The notes: generated by a model from the letters alone, not told the origin. Numbered from the stretch's first letter, positions 22,801-27,483 are shown. The stretch: 64,000 nt of DNA from Candidatus Aenigmatarchaeota archaeon (GCA_016932735.1 JAFGCI010000002.1:62001-126000); one strand, 5' to 3'. Numbers and translations: made by a program.

Positions 22801-23747
22801 TAAGTGCAGGGACCGCACCAGCATGTGCTGCTCAACGGTCCTGCAATACAAACATAACCTTCGAATTCACATGTACCAAAGTAAATATCACAATACTCGT
22901 CACAGTAAGGCCCGCACGTCGAATCAAGTATCCCGACATCTCCCTTCTTTCCGTCCGCCAGTTCCTGTGTTATGTCTTCAATGGTTTCATTCTCCTCCGG
23001 AGGAGTTTCTGCCGGCGGTTCCGGAGGCGGGGATGGCGTTGATGGAGTTGAAATTCCGCCGGATGATGAGCCTCCTGTCGGAACTGAAGGTGTTGTATCC
23101 GGTTGAGGTTCTTCGGATGGCTCATCTGGTAAACTGTCAGAAGGAGTTTCTGTTATTGTCGTGCCGGTTGGTTCTTCAACCGGAACTGCCTTCCAGAATG
23201 GGTCGAGTTCACCGGAAGCTCCGCTTTTTCCCAGCGCGATTATATGGAACTCGCCTTCCGAAGGATCTTCAGGCATCACTAAAAATATCCGGATTGTCTT
23301 GCTCTCTCCTGCCCCAAACTGCATCGGATCCGTGTATCTTATGTTCATCCCTTCCGTTGAAAGCATGATGGAAGGCCACGCATTCTCGCATTCCTTGCAT
23401 GGGTTTTCTGTATAGAACTGCAGGTAATTCCCGTCGGCGGAGAAGCCTTCGGGCTTGATGCCCGAATAGACGACACCGAGAACAATCTCATCATCGGTTC
23501 TCGAGCCGACTGTTATTAAGGATTCGAAAGCCGATGATACTTCCGAGGTATATGATATTCTGTCTGACAGGATGGTTATTATATTGGGCTTTGCTGCAGC
23601 GGAAACTGAAGATGATTCTCCGGAATAATCGCTGAAAGTTGTTCCGGGAATGAACGATTCGGTTACAATGAAAAAAGTGGCGGCGAAGGCTATGATTATT
23701 ATCAGAAGCAATCTCCTGTCCGGCATGAATTCTCTGACAGAACTCAT
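4887..23747 (-). CDS. Giant Cys-rich multidomain surface protein (6,286 aa), secretion-operon member
   Basis: A single uninterrupted frame of 18.9 kb. The start is fixed by the ATGA overlap with the upstream ATPase stop and by a GGTGA ribosome site. Residues 13-33 are one hydrophobic helix preceded by Arg residues (signal anchor or signal peptide); no class III prepilin cleavage site is visible. A globular part follows to about residue 195, then a Pro/Ser/Glu-rich linker to about 260. Residues about 270-3515 are a vast Cys-rich region built from variants of modules with CCGDD, CxxxxDC and CYYxSxxxC. About 3515-5870 hold Ig-like, LamG/ConA-like (about 3760-3990) and FN3/Big-type domains with many N-x-S/T sites. 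Another Cys cluster lies near 5880-5985 and a Cys-free domain ends the protein. There is no C-terminal membrane helix. Likely extracellular and disulfide-stabilised. Function is not known; adhesion or fibre formation is an inference from domain content and operon context. Confidence 0.85.
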   Translation of the reverse strand: MSSVREFMPDRRLLLIIIIAFAATFFIVTESFIPGTTFSDYSGESSSVSAAAKPNIITILSDRISYTSEVSSAFESLITVGSRTDDEIVLGVVYSGIKPEGFSADGNYLQFYTENPCKECENAWPSIMLSTEGMNIRYTDPMQFGAGESKTIRIFLVMPEDPSEGEFHIIALGKSGASGELDPFWKAVPVEEPTGTTITETPSDSLPDEPSEEPQPDTTPSVPTGGSSSGGISTPSTPSPPPEPPAETPPEENETIEDITQELADGKKGDVGILDSTCGPYCDEYCDIYFGTCEFEGYVCIAGPLSSTCWCGPCTYSSSCVGTTDAYCGSDGCVGDCDGTAGSTDACYYDNIGCTGGGGCSDSYTYLDSSSTYCNSCIAGVETRWSIGGNTAATSCCGDDANENYRNTPLSGDSEACCTTATACVADNTCYNSGSVYTGSEYICNSGSWLACTTSNKCQIVGSYCCSGDGSTWSSGTSSCDCDVCGTSSYCRTGACYDSDAASAGGDYACETCLGKKGAYMESIGFETGTNAYCCGDDGSGENYKFLDCFNAESECSDDTGDDMCCTASTDCVDGGTCYTCGTYRNIESDSQTEVCSCGGGGWVDPDRASSYCTGSYHWDVVGGDAAADYNDYCGGDSPQCCCGDDSGESYETCNNGQDVYWASDGTDGCCDSSSDCIRSDTCYTAGVRSGLNGGSRDDKAYCINSYWYDCDDYYGTCGSGICGTSSGIASGESAEHGEYSLTNIAESKKECCGDESGESYRSGGIGSPTAACCNSGSDCIEDGNCISSGSRDVSHGQAYICSSGSWVTCNTGAACDNLYGYYCSGSQWISGTATCNPCDDGTGSGHYCSQTVGECTDMDPFNLYAQYVCEECFGYDYNTGFDSGTTQYCCGDDTVESYESSWACTGTCHGDADYSLTDNDNGNQGGTYSGDGTSICCNGGNDCVDGGTCYDQISNSRTLTASVKGFCYQSQWLDCDGSDAAWCGGAGGTPCGDYDMYSGEAGVGEYDSTSVIECCGDDLNENVCSGSCTLGTTRCCSSSSDCIDSGDTCVDTASTECISIKLYTCGSGAWDSGVCSESCGAECDSSGDYDSSGGYCSYNCDSTTDCVFDSSLSCSSGSSSCFDDGYASGSTCYYNEACSSSGYTPPSTTGCANSDCTADGVYWNSNCVWDEACGGSGRTASSAGDPYGCDYGSWGDGAGYCYNDGTHACYYSGSDRCTGTGWSYSGSANNCRDPGVVVSTTCYWDNNGGGESNSCSSSGCTGISTTAAPTSCDDGSWGDGAGYCYNDAADGCYYNSGDRCTTSGWDYTSDSCDAEGTVADGGTSSAKCYYDYGCSTSGASTGCKDGQVVTAVITCDSYTNWGNGVGYCLGSAANACYYSGTDLCAADDDGWDYSTQSCYAYCLDDDGTDGSCTTTQKANPDSTASCYYSRGCGTGGCTHSSTNLRDDYCDTCGSGGRTNGNYCPPRGTVSGGYCYYDAQSDGGVRTDDCSSSSCVGISSEAEPSSCTSGSWADGAMACWTGTTCYYSSDGCAADDDGWDYSSDITECSAGTATCCTDSTTVWESVGCTSTGVTGSSYDRDTSLARCESTASGCSAYTWVSSATACCGDDSGESFQSTSDGQDSCCNGATISDDTRCSATDEWAVDGTYCTQEVYDSGSTSGTAISGDDIVCGCDSGGNICDSYSDSDGTADGICASISCISGLVAFNAGTYYDTCSSGYRCDSNVNSGGTPPQYVAEGVCASTSCCTADYVDGNNDGTQNDAVCGCGSSYNGYRCDSNADGTWDGVCAIDNGGTWGCDTDTVFYNTTYYFQLRAFDNSTDGNACENGAIGSDGFTQEGYGISDGTCDTVNITVSDCSADNNVTCNGSSQEMFYSTCGFRTGYADSCDTSITSGVSWEQTGICIYDGWDNDTACDSSAETVKYDATTYYSDCYNGGSPAWGEECDSSSATGGDYNSTGICVYDGGSASSEDSYDCSSASGASGVCDPGTGNYQSSCAVSGCDDNENCDYSGVSDLSFDITGHCQGSNCCQLAAGGSQGAACDIDGDCGTYNSGATCYYSGDCSTSCLCSYSTDTSCPVSSASCESGGCDSNYCYIDSTDTCYYGTSTCGGSGWTDKSSENCPDYCIDDNDGGACAKTTHTVSSAETCYWTDSCSVSGCSLGSSAALGQNECDTCGASGVTQGDSCPSSGTTSGNTCYYGTQSCTGTTCNLNQDTTIYSAVAWTVCDQQSQTGTDDYCYDDDTDYCYYQSGDSCDTTNGWGDSGASDFDRTECYDPATVTGGNCYYTSDGTETGICTSTGCNGNGYASSSCSSGSSSCSDDGYASGGTCYYDEACSTTSYTAPSQDPCTNSGCNADGVISGSNCIYDETCTGTGRTASSYTFATCSSGAWTDGSGADCFVSSTNTCYYASSDPCTGSGPSNSTEDIDNGYEYSSITDGSSSWRLDDGTNTCQTSSDPCTTTGTGFSGSAGNCLDPGTVSVGSCYYDNGGSVNRANDCTTSGCTGVSSEASPSACTSGSWADGSMSCWTVNTCYYSSDGCVDTGAEGADGWDYSSGSTQCSAGTETCCTNQSTIWEGVTCTSSGISQTNYDRDSSLARCESTASGCSTYTWVSSATACCGDDSGESFSSTSDGQDSCCNGATISDDTRCSATDEWAVDGTFCAQEVYDSGSMSGTAISGNDVVCGCNSGGNVCDSYGDSDGTADGVCASDSCASGLVAKSGSTYYSSCTDGYECDSNVNSGGTTPAYIANGICSGGSCCTGGYVDANNNALFDDSVCACSSGYNGYRCDFNSDKTWDGICAVNNAGLWSCDTDTVFYNTTYYFQIRATDGSTDGNACEDGSIGSDAFTQEGYGLDDGTCDTVGIVAEDCDSDASASCAGTEPFYDDCGARTTYADSCDTSITSGTTWSQVGICLDTGDSAGSCDNTDETARNGATYYSDCYNGGSPIYGYECDSSSATGGDYNPDGICVYDGGSSTSESSYDCSSASGSSGVCDPGTTQYRSDCSLCSANNNCDYTGVSDLSFDITGHCQGSNCCQLAAGGSQGAACDIDGDCGDYPSGATCYYSGDCSTSCLCSYSTDTSCPVSSASCESGGCDSNYCYIDSTDTCYYGTSTCGGSGWTDKSSENCPDYCIDDNDGGACAKTIHTVSSAETCYWTDSCSVTGCLLGSSNILRQNYCDVCGESGVTSGNYCPPSGTFSGNTCYYSGQSCTGTTCDMDTQDHPICDEGDMSDVSANCERWDVSGNTDYCSYNAGDSCIGDGLSYTDDTTIGTLTCTTCGQSGNGYQYDAINNICYNAVSCSTSGWSGSQFTVYGSGDYSGNLGIDTSILCYYGTETCTAGTATNGSSSTVYGNGYTSGNTAADQSLTCYYSDIICISGAASNSTSGTYYGNGYTPDTSSTDTSGTCYHGDITCSNENAQNGTHLTIYGNGYTAGNTGSDTSLVCYYTDWSCGDGTYSNGTSITVYGNGYEDGNNCYYGDITCSDNSAQNGTVATNKQCTESVCTDTGWDNSMCAATTTQPVITPASPSESDDLVCNATLTNTVNTTLIAYWRWYQDGSSYLMGMTYVSNGSNSIITTLTSGNTSYGEQWICEVTPGNGNNNGTAENSTAVGIGNSAPVTTSAYATDEVNVGQNITFDVTYADYESDTATLFVCNDSSCTNCGTGVQSYCYCYTSSYSASPLICNYTAQQSDPHTNNYWARVYDSISYSNIIAGNDTSFLVNHAPTMSKPILNATNNNNRTTENITCYANNIQDSDADSTTAIYNWWKNDEPIMVLNMPFDTNVSSTATWAIKDYSGYNNNGTLQNFDFDSDSGWTSSGKVGGAYNFDGSDDVINLGSADMIDNMAQFTACAWIRPYNTTYENSFGLFINKDTAGYDGWNFYTRSAGGFGFSYWTTSSVGIWRHNHTYVVSANDWHHLCFSYSGGGSEGITLYANGADIGFTAQRNDSGFVQDDATDDLHIGSVSGVYTFNGTIDDVRIYNHILSPAHIYQIWLDTKDSYSNNQTIVSQETTKGDSWKCELTPNDGLTDGTPENSSSLTIENTAPVLNSITSNDSCVKQGDYVLIDTSGASDNDNDNLVLRVGESSQSFNLCNSTAGQPERSCSFQVNWADTAGHTVYGLVEDSSVVYSTERNTNINSDNTGPGQPNGLVPSAETATNDTTPSFSWNTVSDTGCAGSVSYYHIQITTAADCLSGVVQESYELSNSYTAASLSDGTYYWRVRANDTMDNFGSWPTCTKLYVDATPPNAFTLTVDSDEPTDPSGWSTTGNVSLSWTAATDDTSGLKEYGIYRNCSTPISRGVEQCLDGYQLIDTVSNTTTVYTDEGRFSNTTYYYTIKAVDNADNVRDSNEGSIQIDTDNPGVTITSPSQDDEFDTQIVQIFADFANTYLVNCNATDDVESVPHPMNNDNLVSGTADYTFGSLSEGAHTLTVTCWDQAGNVQQDSIGITVDTQAPTVTYVLPTPGDNSRQISNSVTINVTVSDATMNVDTCTLDWDGQNETMTKVGTGNSVTCYATKATTDGNSYSFRVYANDSIGNLGAEASRSFTENTKPAISLVNVTPDSPFTTNDLTCSVSGWSDNEGDGQNYYFIWIKNSIQNTSVYTSATSVVLQSGNTTKDDTWNCTIVPYDVYENGTALSDSVLIANTAPTTPTTLTPTTGLYGGDSDIVPISCSGSTDDDIDAIYYNIDAYYDGSWYSIAYQDADGSYDWNISSLSSQSNVDIRCNATDMTETSGYLNPAGTFTIDNTPPSTSSNFTSSAWYNSDQTIQLICSDSPAGCDTILYCVDQAGSCVPDTEYTIPVTITTNAINYIRFYANDTLNNIETVNQQQVAIDKIYPDVFIYEPDNITYAYQTGIPLNYGTYDALSGINQSWYKLNGGANNYLSGNTTFNVVSDGNYYISVQTNDTAGNLNNTEILYFTVDTLPPSIIITSPVENYNYSSLSINMDTTISDINLDSCWYSLNGWLTNTTFNCASTILTVTEGSNTVRVAANDTGGNVNMTESVTFVSDVGYPQFSTYGQTPVQPHEDQSFTANVTITDIVSGVEEVLFELNGLSNYTVSQRNGNVYSFEAGIGNYSAHETVSYRWYASDFAGNTNLSSQSVFVVKNQLPTVGSFMINDTAPVTDAVVLCNNGTFTDNDDEDVLQGREYIWYVNGSVISGETSQTLDLGQPCYGDRGDNITCSQRVYDGYEWGNWVNSTGIVTVVSTPPTVPTTLTPASGTYGGDLDTISISCSGSTDTDPEDTVYYNIEAYYDGSWNSIAYQDADGSYDWNISLVASQGGVDLRCNATDLQSSSDYLNPAGTFVIDNTPPTTGSILISDTSGYTNDTTPDLSISSTGADEMRLSCDSGSWTDWLAYVVSYSSFNITDATYGCLASDGSHTIYVQFRDYLNNTQQILASDTTVYDTTPPESFSLTEMGGWSTTGNVTMLWSPANDVSSYITKYEIWRRSTSPLRAPETYSLVQILGNGTTDFTDTGLMSNTTYYYTIRAYDVIGYYRSTNEENVSVDTDNPGVNIISPDPYDMFSVSYVNVEADFANTYLVNCNVSDNVSGIQIGMNSDNLVSGTADYNLTSLSEGWHRLTVTCWDQATNTQYDTVDVVTDYSAPNGILSGVPTIWQNTTAIITLSCSDSLSGCNASGDYYYLSDLLSCPAFSASTWTEYTVPVNLVEYKYFCWSVIDNVENRNTTSSGIEILVDALPPTIGDNYTYNGQWVNTDQTVQLSPADTGGSGIDEVRYCEGSGCTPYVVLSAPYRLEYTNNIDTAVRYQVWDNAGSSSSIGSFQIMIDKSAPPVPVLISPADDKCNQAYQTFQWSSVTDNGPSGTQDYLIQVDTNSLFSSPDVNAVTAQTSYIALLDDHTEYYWRVRARDNAGNNGSFSAYRTFVTGDIECNGRTPETCPSSDYICTNSCYYLERDEEEYYCIDSTGCTPYSWLDYGTGTDSSCCGDDGSDSFQQSVNTQGMACCYNGNTLNDDTSILNVLCENGELYSCGSGSFNIRYAGDVVGIKYCNGTEWIHATGLSIGTDPRLPGIGSNITIWSDYSDIAGGDVLSATALMTIEEDSTGIIIINQAAMIYNSTSERYEYYYLVNQKGLYRYYVSLSKAGYQPQQGNDTFGAIGTLNIEIKTNSNSLDVSLGHSVSSMRPERRYYISFGEQGYVFAPVSESGMGVFPSASLLGPSVSLEQSFTNPAILFAVTKGDNKTIDRRIDMIRTGEFFTKITPSFAFGFGSEYPIKILLDNKLDMTGGTDGRIRMGTGYHKIEFEIDEDNQGSQSVGVTRSNAASSSSNDATMPSDNY
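5750..6130 (-). other. C-terminal Cys cluster of the giant protein
   Basis: After the last FN3-like domain the protein returns to the Cys-rich style, with motifs CSSD-like, CYYLE, SCCGDD and MACCYNG. It then passes into a Cys-free C-terminal domain encoded by roughly 4887-5750. The return of the CCGDD module here shows that the module is dispersed rather than confined to one block. Confidence 0.6.
6130..11780 (-). other. Tandem Ig-like/FN3-type domain array of the giant protein
   Basis: This stretch encodes repeating beta-sandwich-like units with signatures such as NTAPxxP, TPxFSWxxVSD, TYYYTIKAVDNAxN, DTxxPxV and LTVTCWDQA. Two copies of a segment containing FANTYLVNCN (around 10,580 and 7,160) and two containing SYDWNIS (around 9,650 and 7,960) show recent internal copying. 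Potential N-glycosylation sequons are very frequent. Confidence 0.65.
11780..12460 (-). other. LamG/ConA-like lectin-fold domain within the giant protein
   Basis: Residues about 3760-3990 follow the laminin-G-like jelly-roll pattern: MPFD near the start, YNFDGSDD, FTACAWIRP, a central W-rich part with DWHHLCFSY, and the closing GTIDDVRIYN. Domains of this type often bind carbohydrates or other ligands at surfaces. Confidence 0.75.
14085..16826 (-). repeat. Internal repeat copy B of the giant Cys-rich protein
   Basis: This is the partner of copy A (16830-20420). Long identical protein stretches, for example the one around GSNCCQLAAGGSQGAACD, are shared with few silent changes. The duplication is therefore either recent or kept alike by gene conversion. 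The frame is maintained across the junction. Confidence 0.8.
16830..20420 (-). repeat. Internal repeat copy A of the giant Cys-rich protein
   Basis: This segment and the next one (14085-16826) encode parallel series of Cys-rich modules in the same order. Both start at CSSGSSSC and run through CCGDDSGESF, TDEWAVDGT and SFDITGHCQG to CYYxxQSCTGTTC. The best-matched stretches lie 3,013-3,033 bp apart. In the stretch near 17,400-17,700 the two copies are almost identical at the DNA level. Copy A carries additional modules, which explains its greater length. Confidence 0.8.
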
Positions 23748-25993
23748 TTCTTCACCTGCTCCTTATACCACGCATGCCATCTTTCAAATATGATTTTCGG
23801 GTCTGTGGCCCCGACTTCTTCCCTGACCTGCTCCTGCAGGACATGGAACATCGAGTTGGCTTTAACAACCGGTATTGCTTCAAGCGTATCGGTGCTTTTC
23901 AGCTTTTCAGCATAATCGACTATTGTCTGCTTAATCTTCGCCCTTAACCTGATATTTTCCCAGACGGCGTTCCAGTCGGTGGACCATTCCTTAACGTAAG
24001 ACGAAATCCTGTTCAGAATTTCGGATTCGCCGTTCACCAAAGTGTCTGTCGGCTCCAGGCTGTCAGTCTTGCTGGAATACTCCATAAGGTTTATGAACCC
24101 GCCTTCTTTCAGCGGATTATCTGTCCAGTGCTTCCTGACCTCGGTAATCTCCGTCATCCTTCTGAAACGATGGAGGCCGTCGGCAGAACGCAGCGTCTTT
24201 ATAATAGGGATAAGGTCTGTTGCCTTGAAGCTTGTCTTCGGGACTTCAAGGTCGTTTACGACCCTGTCAAAAACACCGTAAGCGGATTCGCCGTGGATTG
24301 TTCCTGCCACGACATTTGATAATGCGCCAATCCTCATTGCTTCGTATAATGTCTTAGCTTCTGTGGAACGGACTTCTCCCATTATAAGCGCGGAATCGCC
24401 AAGACGAAGAGCGGTTCTCAGCGCTTCGTCAGCCGGCATCTCCGTTTCCACCCTCGTGATGACTGAACGTGATTTCATCCTCGCGATATTGTAACCCATG
24501 TCAATAAGCTGCATGACGGGAAGCTCAAGAGTATCTTCTATTGTGCATATTCTTGTCTTCGGCATGAGCTCGAGCATAAGAGCGCCGAGTATAGATGACT
24601 TGCCTGCGCCTCTTCCGCCTGCAAGGAGCATTGAAACGGAGCCGTCAATCATGAATGATAAAAGCCCTGAAGCCAGAGGACTTATCGTTTTGTTTTTTAT
24701 GAAAAGTGGCAGAGTCCATGGCTTGTCCCTGTGCCGCCTTATTGCAAAACCGAGACCGTATGGCGATAACGTCCTTGTAATTATCGCGAACCTTGCGCTT
24801 CCGCCGGGGACATCAACATCAGTGTCTAAGACAGGGTTTGCTTCGTCCAACGGCCTTCCCGATTGAATCCTTAAACGGGTTGCCCATGACTCAGCGTCTC
24901 CCTGAGTCGGAATGAGGTTGGTCCTGCATTCTTCATAATCGCTGTGATTTATCAGGATAGTCTGTGTCTCTATGGGCGAATTTATGTAGATATCCTGTAT
25001 TCTATCGTCATTGAGAAGGACTTCCAGAACACCGAGACCGGCAGTGTATCTTGTAAGTATCGTGGCCAGCTGCTCCAGCTCCTTTCCTGACAGAGATACG
25101 CCCATCTGGCCCGCGACTTCATGTATCATGTCCCTTCCGATATTAAAGAAAACTTCCCTTACTTTTTCCGACCTTACGAATTCCGCGCTTTTCGGTTTAT
25201 GGCTCGCCATGTAACGCCTTGCAGAGTCAAGGACAGAATACTTGTCTTCCGCCAGCTTGAATTCTGGAGGCGTTACGAAATAGAAGAACTCGGCGCTTTT
25301 TTGCAGCTTGAATATCTCGACTGTGATGTCACCTACCTTGTATCTGTCAACCGACCTTGCCTCCTCCGGAGGCGTCATCATGTAACGGGTAAGCATGAAG
25401 TTCGGGCGGATGATAGGCATGAATATTTCCCTGTATACGGACCTGTCTCCAAGATGGAAACCTGCTAGATGGGGAGTCGCCAGCTGTATAAGTTTGGTCT
25501 TTTCAAACCTTTCCTTCAGAACCCCGAAAACGTTGTCTATGTAATGCTCAAAACATTCCTGAGCCTTATGGTTTGTCGTTGTCTTCAGTTTCACTTTCAG
25601 GTTTCTCATCTCCCTTATTGTTTCAACGTAGGCTCCGACAGGATCCTTCCTGAGAAGTTCGATGACAATATAATGCAGCCTGTCTGCGAGCGCGGGATAG
25701 TATCTGCTGCAGGCTTCACCTCCGAGGTTCGCGACAGAAATAAATTTTTCACGGAGTAGGTTCTCCATTATGACCGCGATTTCTTTCAGAATCTCGACCT
25801 GATCCTCGTCGTATTCGTATTCCCTGTCCTTTGCAATGACTAATTCTTTAACTTTTTTCACTTCAAGAATCTTGTCGATAGCAACTGCCATGCACTCTTC
25901 ATAATCTTCGATAGAAGCCCCATAGATGCTGCCAAGCCAGTCTATTCGCAGTCTTTGGGACTCTTCATCGTAAGTATACTCCCCCGCTGTCAT
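23744..25993 (-). CDS. GspE/TadA/FlaI-family secretion ATPase
   Basis: The 749-residue protein has a long N-terminal helical region (about 1-310) and a C-terminal RecA-like motor. The motor shows Walker A GGRGAGKSS (about residue 455), an Asp box TIEDTLELP, a Walker B region ALIMGEVRS and a His box GTIHGES, all expected for VirB11/GspE hexameric ATPases that power type II/IV secretion, pili and archaella. Length and extended N-terminus resemble archaeal FlaI/TadA-like enzymes. It is the first gene of the operon. Its stop overlaps the start of the giant gene (ATGA), and the TadC-like partner follows the giant gene. No prepilin peptidase is visible in the window. Confidence 0.9.
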   Translation of the reverse strand: MTAGEYTYDEESQRLRIDWLGSIYGASIEDYEECMAVAIDKILEVKKVKELVIAKDREYEYDEDQVEILKEIAVIMENLLREKFISVANLGGEACSRYYPALADRLHYIVIELLRKDPVGAYVETIREMRNLKVKLKTTTNHKAQECFEHYIDNVFGVLKERFEKTKLIQLATPHLAGFHLGDRSVYREIFMPIIRPNFMLTRYMMTPPEEARSVDRYKVGDITVEIFKLQKSAEFFYFVTPPEFKLAEDKYSVLDSARRYMASHKPKSAEFVRSEKVREVFFNIGRDMIHEVAGQMGVSLSGKELEQLATILTRYTAGLGVLEVLLNDDRIQDIYINSPIETQTILINHSDYEECRTNLIPTQGDAESWATRLRIQSGRPLDEANPVLDTDVDVPGGSARFAIITRTLSPYGLGFAIRRHRDKPWTLPLFIKNKTISPLASGLLSFMIDGSVSMLLAGGRGAGKSSILGALMLELMPKTRICTIEDTLELPVMQLIDMGYNIARMKSRSVITRVETEMPADEALRTALRLGDSALIMGEVRSTEAKTLYEAMRIGALSNVVAGTIHGESAYGVFDRVVNDLEVPKTSFKATDLIPIIKTLRSADGLHRFRRMTEITEVRKHWTDNPLKEGGFINLMEYSSKTDSLEPTDTLVNGESEILNRISSYVKEWSTDWNAVWENIRLRAKIKQTIVDYAEKLKSTDTLEAIPVVKANSMFHVLQEQVREEVGATDPKIIFERWHAWYKEQVKK

Positions 25994-26028
25994 AAGAACC
26001 CACTATGCTAATTATTTTGATTCCGGCT

Positions 26029-26037
26029 CTTATATTG
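26029..26037 (-). promoter_or_regulatory. TATA box of the secretion operon
   Basis: On the minus strand CAATATAAG lies 36-44 nt upstream of the ATPase start codon at 25993, which would leave a leader of about 10-15 nt. No other candidate is as good in the 124-bp gap between the operon and tRNA-Gln, where nothing else was recognised. Confidence 0.5.
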
Positions 26038-26117
26038 GTTATAGTTATAACAGGTAACATGTAATTATTTTTGAGATAGTTGTATTAGTTGTATTTTTGT
26101 TTAAGAAAAATAGAAAA

Positions 26118-26261
26118 TAGCCCGACCAGGACATTCGGAGTCCGCTGAATGTATTTCGCTTCAGCGAACATATTCGAACCTGGGTCTGGAGGTCCAGAGC
26201 CTCCAATGCCTGGCCTTCCTCCGGATTGCCCGGAGAGATTTGGCCACTACACCATCGGGCT
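26118..26261 (-). tRNA. tRNA-Gln(CTG) with probable introns in both D-arm and T-arm
   Basis: On the minus strand the acceptor stem AGCCCGA (26261-26255) pairs with TCGGGCT (26125-26119), with discriminator A at 26118. The anticodon stem GGAGG/CCTCC encloses loop CTCTGGA, anticodon CTG (26197-26195), and is not interrupted. The D-arm GTGTAGTGGCCAA is separated from its 3' strand GCAT by about 30 nt (about 26210-26239) holding a CTCCGG/CCGGAG hairpin. The T-stem CCAGG and loop TTCGAAT are separated from CCTGG by about 41 nt (26131-26171). With both removed, the remainder is a normal-length cloverleaf. Exact splice points are not certain. It starts 4 nt after the stop codon of the upstream winged-helix gene and is probably co-transcribed with it. 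Confidence 0.85.
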
Positions 26262-26265
26262 ATAA

Positions 26266-26481
26266 TTAATCTTCAATCGCTCTGATTCCTTTCTGTGTGA
26301 TTGCAAAGCACCTGCTTCCTATTGCATCAAGATTATTTATATATCCTTCTGAAACCAGTTTTGCAATTATCATATTATAGTCCATTGAATTCCCGCTGAA
26401 CCTCTTTTTTATCTCGTCCTGTCTTATCAGCATGTCTTCGCCGATTATTCTTAACAATATTGTCTCCTTTTCATTAAGCAT
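26266..26481 (-). CDS. Small winged-helix DNA-binding-like protein (71 aa)
   Basis: The 71-residue basic protein has a helix-turn-helix-like core: ETILLRIIGEDMLIRQDEIKKRF, then a second helix with YNMIIAKLVSEGYI, then a beta-hairpin-like end with CFAITQKGIRAI. This is the MarR/PadR-like winged-helix layout in minimal form. It lies 75 bp downstream of rpo3 and directly upstream of tRNA-Gln on the same strand. Role unknown; a transcription regulator or a basal factor is possible. Confidence 0.65.
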   Translation of the reverse strand: MLNEKETILLRIIGEDMLIRQDEIKKRFSGNSMDYNMIIAKLVSEGYINNLDAIGSRCFAITQKGIRAIED

Positions 26482-26556
26482 ATTATCACTTTATATAGCG
26501 CTAACAATAGCGAACATAACAATAAATAAGTGGCGATAAACTTATATTTGTTGGAC

Positions 26557-27336
26557 TCAGAGCTTTGAGGCAAGGTCTTTGAATTCTACTGCTTTCTTAC
26601 CGACCCTTTTGGAGGCCTCAAGAACTATATCCTGAGCACGCATGCCGCAGACAGATTCAACATTGAACGCGAACTTGCTGTCAGATGCCTTTATCTTTGC
26701 TTTTCCCTTGAATTTATCCAGAACATCCCTGAATTCGTCCACTTTGAACGGATCCACAATTTCTATACTGGTTCCCGACAGCTTAAGAACTCCCTTAGGG
26801 AAAGCATCAACTATCTGCTTTGCTGAAATGCCTGAATCCTTTTCGATAAGCGGGTATCCTATACATACAGCAATAGCGGCCTGATTCTTTGCATGATCTT
26901 TTCCGAAGCCGAGATGCGCAAAAGCTTCAAGCTTCACGTTCTTTTCGTGCCCTATTTCCGTTATTGGTATATTATCATAAAGAGGCTTCACTTCTTTGTT
27001 TGTTGATTTCATGTCTCCGGAATAGACGGCTCCGGGCCCTTTCCTGTTGATTACAAAAACGACTTCGCATAAAGGACAACCCTTTCCACCGCACTCGCAT
27101 TCATTGAGCATATTAAATTTGGTGTAATCAAACTTAAGGGGTATGAGCCCCAGCCTGTGGGCCAGCATTTCATCGAAAAGCGCACCCTCATTGAACTGAA
27201 AATCGACCCAGTCAATGGCCATAGTCGGGACTCCGCTTATCATTGTTCTTCTCAGGGCATTAGCAAAACCGACTCCTGCACCTTCCAGTGTAAATTTGAT
27301 TTTATAATCGCTATTCTCTAAGACGTTAATTTTCAA
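26557..27336 (-). CDS. rpo3: DNA-directed RNA polymerase subunit D (Rpo3)
   Basis: The 259-residue protein is the alpha-like assembly subunit of archaeal RNA polymerase, which pairs with Rpo11. The N-terminal motif GVGFANALRRTMISGVPTMAID and the segment LAHRLGLIPL are diagnostic of the RpoD/Rpb3 dimerisation domain. A Cys cluster CECGGKGCPLC lies in domain 2. In the region where some archaeal homologues carry a ferredoxin-like Fe-S domain (around PKGVLKL...IVDPFKVDEF) no cysteines are present, so no cluster is expected there. The start is TTG at 27336, supported by a GAGGTG ribosome site 8 nt upstream and by the usual N-terminal sequence of the family. Confidence 0.95.
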   Translation of the reverse strand: MKINVLENSDYKIKFTLEGAGVGFANALRRTMISGVPTMAIDWVDFQFNEGALFDEMLAHRLGLIPLKFDYTKFNMLNECECGGKGCPLCEVVFVINRKGPGAVYSGDMKSTNKEVKPLYDNIPITEIGHEKNVKLEAFAHLGFGKDHAKNQAAIAVCIGYPLIEKDSGISAKQIVDAFPKGVLKLSGTSIEIVDPFKVDEFRDVLDKFKGKAKIKASDSKFAFNVESVCGMRAQDIVLEASKRVGKKAVEFKDLASKL

Positions 27337-27483
27337 GATACCACCTCTGAATGAAACATGACAGTAGTGCTTTTGTCTCTATATGATGTCTCTATAAATT
27401 ATCAGTTAATCTTATATATATAACACTGATTACTGCAGTTTTAAGCTTTTTAAATTATTCCTATACTTATATCTTCATATCGT

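Noticed and set aside
26482-26500. TATA-like CTATATAA as promoter of the 71-aa winged-helix gene
   Set aside because: It is only 10-17 nt from the start codon, so initiation would fall inside the gene. Read-through from rpo3 is more likely.
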